6,849 nt of DNA, taken from Clostridia bacterium. GTDB lineage: Bacteria > Bacillota > Clostridia > UBA1381. Numbering within the stretch: position 1 is the first letter of the stretch; the number at the start of each line of letters is the position of its first letter. Positions 1 to 5,964 of this stretch are shown one piece after another. The notes beneath the pieces were generated by a model. That model saw nothing but the letters and a program-made list of their open reading frames with translations, ran no database searches and was not told the DNA's origin. A program made the translations under genes and the position numbers. Location: positions 1 to 6,849 of the forward strand of contig CAAGKL010000114.1 of assembly GCA_900770405.1 (NCBI GenBank), read 5' to 3'.

Positions 1-2
1 AG

Positions 3-2297
3 ACGGAGCTGAGCTCGCGCACGGCGGACATATACATCTATGACACTGGCACCGACTGGGAGGAGAGCGAGATTACAAACGCAAACCGCCCGGCGCGCGG
101 CGAGCTTGTCGGAATTGCGCAGGCAAAGCACGGCTCGGTTATGACGCTGGACATCACGGAATATGTGCAGAATAAGGTCGCGGCGGGGCAGAAGGTGTTC
201 TCCTTCGTGTTCGAGGGCGATGAAAACCAGACGCCGTTCCAGGTAGTATTTGTGTCGCGTGAGAATACGCAGTCGCAGCCGCAGCTGCAATTCACCTACG
301 GGGCAATGACCTACCCGACGACCGAGGGCTTCGGCAAGGGCATCGACCCGAATGAGCGTGCGCTTGAGATGATAGCAAAATCGCGTGCGGTCAGGTACAG
401 GGACATAAAGGACAGCATAAATGAAAAGCCCAAGCCGACGGCAAAGGCAATAACCGCCTCGGAGGCGGCAATGACGCAGGCGGGCGTCTACAGAAATGTC
501 AACGCAAAGGACACCTTAAGCTGCAAATTCGTCACGCTCAACGCGGACACAACCCGGCGCGGCTTTGTCAAATTCGACATGTCGCAGCTCGGCGGCGAGC
601 AGGTGAGCGGCGCGACTGTAAGGCTGTATGCGGCGGCGATGGAGAATAACAGCCTGCGCTATGAGATTTTCATAAAGTCGGTTGAAAATAACAACTGGAA
701 AAGCGATACGATAAAGTGGGCAAATCAGCCGCAGTTCACCGATACGGTCGGGAAGATAGAAATTGCCGGCGTGAACAGGTGGTATGAGTGCGACGTCACG
801 AATTACGTTAATGAGCTGATAGCAAAGGGCGAGACGGAGGTATCCTTCGGGCTTGAGGATCACGGCGGCAGAAACACAATCTTTACCGCGACGGGCAGCA
901 ATGCTCCGCAGCTTTCGGTATCGGCGCTGCCCGAACAGAACATCAGCCCGGACGACTGGGCGAACACGGCGCGCGTATGCAGCCCGCTGACGGTGCTGCA
1001 GGCGTCGCAGCAGGTGGTATTTCTGGATACGCCAACCCGCACGGTTGACACGCTCTCCGGCTACACCAAAATAGCCGAGGACGAGCCGAAGTGCCCTGAA
1101 TACGGTGGGCTTTTAAACCGCACCGTCGAGGCGACCGGCTTCTTCCATACGGTGCAAATCGGCGAAAGATGGTGGATTGCCGACCCGCACGGACACCTTA
1201 TGATATTTATAGGCGTTGACTCAGTGGATATAAACAACCTTGGCGACTACATAAACGAGTATTACGGCGGCTCGGCGGATAAATGGGCGCGCGAGGCGAC
1301 GGCGGATCTGAGGAGCTGGGGCTTTAATGTCGGTAACTCCTGGCAGGATTTGGCGGAATACCTGCCGCCGGTAAAATTTGCCCAGACCTGGACGGTGGGC
1401 TGTATGGGCAATTACGCGCAGAAGGTCACAGGCAGATGGGAACAGCAGCCCGGGCACGTCGGCTTTTCCGACAACAACACTATCCCTGTGTTTGACCCGG
1501 ATTTTGAGGACTGGGCGGACTATTTTATGAAAAAGCACACCGACCAGATTAAGGGCGAGGAGAGCATCGTCGGGATTTTCTCGGACAATGAGCTGCCGCA
1601 CCAGGGCGATATGCTAAAGCGCTATCTGACGCTTGACCCGTCCGAGCCGTACGTCGCATATTCGCACGCGACGGCGTGGGAATGGTTCAGACAGGCGACC
1701 GGCAAGGCGAAGCCGACATTAAACGACATCACCTCGGAGCTCAACGACGACTGGAACGACTTTATATATGACAGATATTATCAGGTCGTGTATAACGCGT
1801 TCAGGAAGTACGACAAGGACCATATGTACCTCGGCTTCAGAATGATGGACCAGCGCGAAAATATCTACCAGCGCGGCATTATCCGCGCGACGGGGCGCTA
1901 TGCGGACGTTATGGCGATAAATCTTTACGACCACTGGACGCCGCGGATGGGAATGCTGAATAATTTCTATGAATGGTCGGGCAAGCCGATGTGGGTGACG
2001 GAATGGTACGCGCGGTATGTGCGCGGCGGCGGTGCAGGCTGGATAGTCGAAACCGACGAGGACAAGGCGATGTTCTACCAGAACTACACCCTGCGGCTGC
2101 TGGAGGCAAAAACCTGTATCGGCTGGAACTGGTTCGTGTACCGCAGCGGCGGCACGAACGGCATTATAGGCAATAACCCCAACGATATAACGCAGCCGAC
2201 CGAAACCTTCAAAAAGGGCTTTACCGAGCTCAACAGGAATGTGTATAATTTAATGGATTTCTTTGATAAAAGAGATGTGAAAGGAGAAGGAGAATGA
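3..2297 (+). CDS. Extracellular glycoside hydrolase, tandem CBM96/DNRLRE modules plus agarase-like GH-A domain (5'-partial)
   Basis: The frame is open from the left edge, so the ATG at 141 is an internal methionine. 764 codons are visible (codon 1 at base 3); the true start and any signal peptide lie upstream. Residues 1 to about 100 are the end of one CBM96/DNRLRE-like beta-sandwich, with the closing pattern FVSREN..SQPQLQF. A charged, probably helical spacer follows, then a complete second module at about 150-310 with RRGFVKFDMSQL, an NNWKSDTIKWANQP strand motif and a terminal APQLSVSAL. From about 375 the segment IGERWWIADPHGHL...GVDSV resembles the opening of beta-agarase-like TIM barrels. 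Probable acid/base is E530 in FSDNELP (codon 1590) and probable nucleophile is E667 in WVTEWYA (codon 2001). Both assignments are by motif analogy with GH50-like enzymes. The domain class is fairly sure; agar or any other named substrate is not. The gene overlaps the next by ATGA, linking it to oligosaccharide uptake. An uncharacterised GH-A family is the main alternative. Confidence 0.85.
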   Translation, partial: TELSSRTADIYIYDTGTDWEESEITNANRPARGELVGIAQAKHGSVMTLDITEYVQNKVAAGQKVFSFVFEGDENQTPFQVVFVSRENTQSQPQLQFTYGAMTYPTTEGFGKGIDPNERALEMIAKSRAVRYRDIKDSINEKPKPTAKAITASEAAMTQAGVYRNVNAKDTLSCKFVTLNADTTRRGFVKFDMSQLGGEQVSGATVRLYAAAMENNSLRYEIFIKSVENNNWKSDTIKWANQPQFTDTVGKIEIAGVNRWYECDVTNYVNELIAKGETEVSFGLEDHGGRNTIFTATGSNAPQLSVSALPEQNISPDDWANTARVCSPLTVLQASQQVVFLDTPTRTVDTLSGYTKIAEDEPKCPEYGGLLNRTVEATGFFHTVQIGERWWIADPHGHLMIFIGVDSVDINNLGDYINEYYGGSADKWAREATADLRSWGFNVGNSWQDLAEYLPPVKFAQTWTVGCMGNYAQKVTGRWEQQPGHVGFSDNNTIPVFDPDFEDWADYFMKKHTDQIKGEESIVGIFSDNELPHQGDMLKRYLTLDPSEPYVAYSHATAWEWFRQATGKAKPTLNDITSELNDDWNDFIYDRYYQVVYNAFRKYDKDHMYLGFRMMDQRENIYQRGIIRATGRYADVMAINLYDHWTPRMGMLNNFYEWSGKPMWVTEWYARYVRGGGAGWIVETDEDKAMFYQNYTLRLLEAKTCIGWNWFVYRSGGTNGIIGNNPNDITQPTETFKKGFTELNRNVYNLMDFFDKRDVKGEGE
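2280..2292 (+). promoter_or_regulatory. Double Shine-Dalgarno for the solute-binding protein, inside the hydrolase 3' end
   Basis: Two overlapping purine-rich sites, AAAGGAG (2280-2286) and AAGGAG (2287-2292), precede the ATG at 2294. The first leaves 7 bases to the start, a normal distance. The second leaves only 1 and is probably not the functional one. Both lie within the last codons of the hydrolase and encode its KGEGE tail. With the ATGA overlap this suggests translational coupling. Confidence 0.8.
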
Positions 2298-3943
2298 AAT
2301 TAGTTAAAAGAATGGGGTGTACGGCGCTTGCAATGACAATGGCGGTGCTTTCGGGCTGCTCGTCAAAGCCTGCCGGCGGCGGTGAGGCAGACTTGTCGAA
2401 GGACGTGAGCTTCCCGCTCGGTGACAAGGTTGAATTTTCCTACTGGTGCGTAAATGACAGCACCGGTATCGTGAACAACTACAGCGAGATGCGGCTTTAT
2501 CAGGAGCTCGAAAAGCGCACGAACATCAAGCTCAATTTTGAGCATCCGATTTCGACACAGGTTGAGGAGCAGTTCAATGTTATGATTGCCAGCCGAGAGT
2601 ATCCGGATATTGTCGAGAGAGTGGATTTGCTCTATCCGGGCGGCGCAAAGCGTGCATATAACGAGAATGTTATCATAGACCTTACGCCGTATCTTGAAAA
2701 ATACGCACCGAACATCACAAAACTGTTCGAGGCGTATCCGCACCTGAAGGATGAGGCGCTCATCGACGGCAAGCTTCTGACCTTCCCCTGCATCAAGGGC
2801 GGGAATAACCTGCGTACTTATCAGGGGCTTGTGCTCAGACAGGATATGCTCAAAAAGTATAATCTCGAGGTGCCAGAGACCATCGACGAGTGGCACAATG
2901 TGCTCACAACTTTCAAAAATAACGGCGTCGAAACGCCGCTTGCGGTCAGCTTTGAAAATCTGTTAAAGCAGCACCTTGCGGGCGCGTGGGATGTGCAGAA
3001 TGACTACTTCTTAGAGGATGGCAAGGTCAAGTACGGCGTTTATGACGACCGCTACAAGGAATTTCTGACCGAGATGCTAAAGTGGAAGGAGGAGGGGCTC
3101 ATCGACCGCGACATTGTCAGCATCGGCAGCGGAGACAAGACCGTTGACACCAAGATTGCCACCGACCGCACGGGCGCGTTTATCGCATCAATCGGCGGCG
3201 GAATCGGTGGCTGGCTGACGAAAATGAAGGACGACAACCCGTCCTTTGACCTTGTGCCCGCGCCTTATCCTGTGCTCAATAAGGGCAATGCGAGAAAAAT
3301 CGTGCACCGCGATACCTCGGTAGGCAATGTCCCCGGCGTGTCGATCACGACGGCGTGCAAGAATATCCCTGAGGCGGTTGCGCTGCTCGATTACACCTTC
3401 GGCAAGGAGGGACACAGGCTCTATAACTTCGGTATCGAGGGCGAGAGCTACGAAATCAAGGACGGCAAGCCGGTGTTCACCGATTTGATTATGAATAACC
3501 CCGACGGCAAAACGATGTCGGAAATCGGCAGACTTTATGCGCGCAGCTTCACAATCGGACCCTTCGTTCAGGATACGAGATACGGCGAGCAGTTCTACGG
3601 TCAGCCCAGACAGCAGGAGGCGTCAAAGCTCTGGGGCGAGGCGGGCGAAAAGGTAGCAAACTACATAGTTCGCGGCGAACTCACCGACGAGGAGGACCGC
3701 ACGATTACACCGAAGGTTACCGAAATTTCGACCTATGCGCAGGAGTGGCTTGCGAAGCTCTTTATGGGCGAGAAGTCGATCGACAGCTATGACGAGCTCA
3801 AGAAGGGGCTCGAGGGCGTGGGCATCGACACGGTGCTGTCGATAAAGCAGAAGGCATATGACAGATTTATCGAGCAGTACCCCGAAATGAAAAACCCGCC
3901 CGAGGTTGAAATTGACGAGTTTTATTGGAGGAGCGAGGAATAA
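2294..3943 (+). CDS. LplA-family extracellular solute-binding lipoprotein of a carbohydrate ABC transporter
   Basis: This 549-residue protein is the capture subunit of an oligosaccharide importer, anchored to the outer face of the membrane by a lipid. The N-terminus has a basic start (MKLVKR), a hydrophobic stretch and a lipobox LSGC with the lipidated cysteine at residue 22. A short polar linker follows, then the mature fold. GIEGESY at residues 380-386, followed closely by a DGKP segment and a D.IMNNP segment, is typical of the Bacillota LplA group, to which the alginate-binding AlgQ proteins are also related. The length is normal for this group and longer than ordinary maltose-binding-type proteins. 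The ATG is fixed by a good Shine-Dalgarno and the 4-base overlap with the hydrolase gene. The permease gene starts immediately after its stop. The family does not reveal the ligand; from context it is probably an oligosaccharide released by the upstream hydrolase. Confidence 0.93.
   Translation: MKLVKRMGCTALAMTMAVLSGCSSKPAGGGEADLSKDVSFPLGDKVEFSYWCVNDSTGIVNNYSEMRLYQELEKRTNIKLNFEHPISTQVEEQFNVMIASREYPDIVERVDLLYPGGAKRAYNENVIIDLTPYLEKYAPNITKLFEAYPHLKDEALIDGKLLTFPCIKGGNNLRTYQGLVLRQDMLKKYNLEVPETIDEWHNVLTTFKNNGVETPLAVSFENLLKQHLAGAWDVQNDYFLEDGKVKYGVYDDRYKEFLTEMLKWKEEGLIDRDIVSIGSGDKTVDTKIATDRTGAFIASIGGGIGGWLTKMKDDNPSFDLVPAPYPVLNKGNARKIVHRDTSVGNVPGVSITTACKNIPEAVALLDYTFGKEGHRLYNFGIEGESYEIKDGKPVFTDLIMNNPDGKTMSEIGRLYARSFTIGPFVQDTRYGEQFYGQPRQQEASKLWGEAGEKVANYIVRGELTDEEDRTITPKVTEISTYAQEWLAKLFMGEKSIDSYDELKKGLEGVGIDTVLSIKQKAYDRFIEQYPEMKNPPEVEIDEFYWRSEE
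3927..3938 (+). promoter_or_regulatory. Ribosome binding site for the first permease, inside the binding-protein gene
   Basis: GGAGGAG (3927-3933) and a second GAGG (3935-3938) lie 10 and 5 bases before the GTG at 3944. They support this GTG as the start, although it follows the TAA stop of the preceding gene without any gap. Ribosomes finishing the binding protein are well placed to reinitiate here. Confidence 0.65.
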
Positions 3944-4894
3944 GTGGCAAGTGTAAGGACAGCCAAAAAAGCAGCTGAAAAACGCGGGCTGCGCGAGCAG
4001 ATTGTACTGGATTACAAAAAGAATAAATACATACTTTTTATGGCAATACCGGTATTTTTATGGTTTGTAATCTTCTGCTATCTGCCGATATTCGGAATAA
4101 TAATTGCATTCAAGGACTACAGCCCGGGGCTCGGCGTAATAGCCAGCCCCTGGGCGGGACTGCGGCATTTTAAGGATTTTCTCTCAAGCACGTACACGCT
4201 CAGAATTTTCAAAAATACGCTGCTTTTGAACCTCTACGGACTGCTATGGGGCTTTCCTGCGCCGATAATTCTTGCGCTTTTGCTCAATGAGATACGCTGC
4301 AAGAGTTTCAAGGTCGGTGTGCAGATTTTAAGCTATATGCCGTATTTTATATCAATGGTTGTTGTCTGCGGTATTGTCGTGAACTTCACGGCGAGCGGCG
4401 GGCTGATAAGCCGGCTCGCGGCGCATTTCATCGGCGAGGAGGTCAATCTGCTGCTTTATCCGCGCTATTATCGGAGCATATATATTGCGTCGGATTTGTG
4501 GCAGCAGGTCGGCTGGGGGTCGATAATATATATGGCGGCGCTGGCGGGAATTGACCAGTCGCTTTATGAGGCGGCGACGATTGACGGTGCGGGCAGGCTG
4601 AAACAGACGTGGTACGTCACGATCCCGGGCATTATGCCGACGATAATCGTGCTTCTGATAATGCGTATGGGGCAGGTGTTAAATTCCGGCTTTGAAAAAA
4701 CGATATTGCTCTATAACGAGAGCACCTACGATGTGGCCGACACAATCGGCTCGTACACCTACCGGCGCGGTATGGTGGAGAGTAACTACAGCTTTTCTTC
4801 GGCAGTCGGACTGTTCAACTCGGTGATTAATATGCTGTTTTTGGTTGCGGCAAATAAAATCAGCCGGCGCGTGACGGAGTCAAGCCTGTGGTAA
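3944..4894 (+). CDS. ABC transporter permease, LplB-type (carbohydrate uptake CUT1 class)
   Basis: This is an integral membrane protein of 316 residues, one half of the transmembrane channel of the sugar importer. A basic cytoplasmic N-terminus (about 1-30) leads into the first membrane helix at about 31-55, containing the typical YLPIFGIIIAFKDY signature of LplB-like permeases. About six hydrophobic segments are apparent in all. The cytoplasmic EAA loop, which docks on the ATPase, begins at E209 (EAATIDGAG) and ends in a TIPGIMPT segment. The start is GTG, directly abutting the TAA of the binding-protein gene, and the protein has the usual length for the family. It should pair with the permease encoded at 4991-5890. 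No ATP-binding subunit is encoded in the window; in this class a shared MsmX/MsmK-type ATPase from another locus commonly serves, so that partner is inferred. Family assignment is secure; the transported sugar is unknown. Confidence 0.94.
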   Translation: MASVRTAKKAAEKRGLREQIVLDYKKNKYILFMAIPVFLWFVIFCYLPIFGIIIAFKDYSPGLGVIASPWAGLRHFKDFLSSTYTLRIFKNTLLLNLYGLLWGFPAPIILALLLNEIRCKSFKVGVQILSYMPYFISMVVVCGIVVNFTASGGLISRLAAHFIGEEVNLLLYPRYYRSIYIASDLWQQVGWGSIIYMAALAGIDQSLYEAATIDGAGRLKQTWYVTIPGIMPTIIVLLIMRMGQVLNSGFEKTILLYNESTYDVADTIGSYTYRRGMVESNYSFSSAVGLFNSVINMLFLVAANKISRRVTESSLW

Positions 4895-4901
4895 GGTGTG
4901 G

Positions 4902-4971
4902 TTAAGTCCTGTTAAAATTTCGCAGAGCGCACCCCGCGTACGCAGCAATCAGATGCGAAACAAGGACTTAA
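4902..4971 (+). other. Compound inverted repeat / putative mRNA stem-loop between the two permease genes
   Basis: Outer arms TTAAGTCCT (4902-4910) and AGGACTTAA (4963-4971) are perfect 9-base complements. Inside them TTTCGCA (4918-4924) and TGCGAAA (4954-4960) are perfect 7-base complements. They are separated from the outer arms by an asymmetric internal loop of 7 and 2 bases. A small apical hairpin, GCGC (4927-4930) with GCGT (4936-4939) around loop ACCCC, is also possible. The nested arms fill most of the spacer and end 9 bases before the Shine-Dalgarno of the next gene. No U-run follows, so it does not look like a standard intrinsic terminator. A role in mRNA processing or stability, or in unequal expression of the two permeases, is inference only. 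Confidence 0.6.
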
Positions 4972-4980
4972 AATATCGTG

Positions 4981-4987
4981 AAAGGAG
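4981..4987 (+). promoter_or_regulatory. Shine-Dalgarno for the second permease; start choice ambiguous
   Basis: AAAGGAG lies only 3 bases before the GTG at 4991 and 15 bases before an in-frame ATG at 5003. Neither spacing is ideal. The GTG was kept because a slightly short spacing is more plausible than a 15-base one. The alternative removes only four residues. Confidence 0.6.
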
Positions 4988-4990
4988 TTC

Positions 4991-5890
4991 GTGATTGAGA
5001 GAATGAAAATTAAAAGAAGCAAGGGCGAGTACGGCTTTGCCGTGTTCAACTATCTGTTTATGCTGTGCTTTGCGTTCATAACACTCTACCCGTTTTTGTA
5101 CGTGCTTTTCGCGTCCTTTTCCGACGCGTCGAGGCTGGAATACTATTCGGGGCTTTTGTACCGCCCGCTTGGGTTTTCGCTCGATGCGTACAAGGCGGTT
5201 TTGAAGAACAGCGAAATCTGGATAGGCTACAGAAATACCCTGCTGTATGTTGCGGTCGGAACGATTTCGAGCGTAATCTGCACGGGAGTTGCGGGCTATG
5301 TGAGCTCGCGGCGGGACTTTTTCTGGAATAAGTTTTTGCAGCCGTTCATCGCGGTTACGATGTTTTTAAACGGCGGACTTATCCCGACGTTTATCGTGCT
5401 GCGCGGGTTGGGGCTTTATAATAATGTGCTTGTGCTGATTTTGCCGGGGCTCATCGGCGTGTATAATATGTTCGTAATGCGCACCGGCTTTGACGCAGTG
5501 CCGAAGGCTCTGGAGGAGTCGGCGCTGATTGACGGGGCGAACCATATTTATATATTCGTGAAAATCGTTGTCCCGCTGTCGCTGCCGACAATTGCGGTAA
5601 TCGCGCTTTATTGCCTTGTGGGGCATTGGAATTCGTGGTTTACGGCGATGATATACCTCAGGGACAGAAATCTTTTCCCGCTGCAGCTTTTCCTTCGCGA
5701 GATATTGATTGCGAATGAAACGGCGCAGATGGATAGGTTTATGGACGCGGGAAAAACAAATGCGCAAACAGCCGCGGAGGCGGTAAAATATGCGGTAACA
5801 ATCGTGTCGGTAGTGCCCATTTTGTGCATATATCCGTTCATACAACGGTATTTTGTCAAGGGCGTAATGATCGGTGCGGTTAAGGGCTGA
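4991..5890 (+). CDS. ABC transporter permease, YtcP/LplC-type (carbohydrate uptake CUT1 class)
   Basis: This second channel-forming permease has 299 residues if translation starts at GTG 4991, or 295 from the ATG at 5003. The first membrane helix is at about 18-40 (ending LYPFLYVLFASFSD); further hydrophobic segments lie near 84-105, 118-165 (two segments), 200-222 and 264-283. The EAA loop reads ESALIDGAN from E176, so the second position of EAA is serine, followed by a KIVVPLSLP segment. The C-terminus, with YPFIQRYFVKG and a final GAVKG, is a hallmark of this permease group. The gene follows the LplB-type partner after a 96-base spacer that holds an inverted repeat; in many such operons these genes sit closer together. 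Family and role as partner subunit are secure. Substrate is undetermined. Confidence 0.94.
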   Translation: MIERMKIKRSKGEYGFAVFNYLFMLCFAFITLYPFLYVLFASFSDASRLEYYSGLLYRPLGFSLDAYKAVLKNSEIWIGYRNTLLYVAVGTISSVICTGVAGYVSSRRDFFWNKFLQPFIAVTMFLNGGLIPTFIVLRGLGLYNNVLVLILPGLIGVYNMFVMRTGFDAVPKALEESALIDGANHIYIFVKIVVPLSLPTIAVIALYCLVGHWNSWFTAMIYLRDRNLFPLQLFLREILIANETAQMDRFMDAGKTNAQTAAEAVKYAVTIVSVVPILCIYPFIQRYFVKGVMIGAVKG

Positions 5891-5898
5891 TTTTTGCG

Positions 5899-5906
5899 AA
5901 AGGAGG
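5899..5906 (+). promoter_or_regulatory. Orphan Shine-Dalgarno-like sequence
   Basis: AAAGGAGG is a near-perfect anti-16S match 8 bases after the second permease stop, yet no ATG, GTG or usable TTG follows at a suitable distance. The only nearby TTG (5928) is followed directly by TAA. The real Shine-Dalgarno of the next gene is separate, at 5951-5957. It may be a remnant of a lost or moved gene start, or chance. Confidence 0.4.
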
Positions 5907-5950
5907 ACAGAACGCGAATCCGGGATTTTGTAAAAATACAGGAAATTGTT

Positions 5951-5957
5951 AAGGAGG
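5951..5957 (+). promoter_or_regulatory. Ribosome binding site of the terminal CBM96 gene
   Basis: AAGGAGG with exactly 7 bases before ATG 5965 is close to ideal and fixes the start of the last gene. No convincing -35/-10 promoter pair and no intrinsic terminator were found in the 5891-5964 spacer. Whether the gene is read from the upstream operon or its own promoter cannot be decided from the sequence. Confidence 0.85.
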
Positions 5958-5964
5958 AAATAAG

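Noticed and set aside
2363..2896. Minus-strand open frame of 177 codons opposite the binding-protein gene
   Set aside because: The + strand frame encodes a clear LplA-family lipoprotein across the same bases. The antisense translation shows no recognisable domain.
4902..4971. Intrinsic terminator between the permease genes
   Set aside because: Both stem arms are perfect but the right arm is followed by AATATCG, not a T-run, and a transporter partner gene follows at once.
5366..5845. Minus-strand open frame of 159 codons opposite the second permease
   Set aside because: It overlaps the permease EAA loop and membrane helices. The antisense product is rich in Arg/His/Tyr without domain logic, as expected of a shadow frame.
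5894..5936. Possible sigma-A promoter before the last gene (TTGCGA and TAAAAA)
   Set aside because: The two hexamers are about 31 bases apart, well beyond the usual 16-18, and no better -35 precedes TAAAAA.
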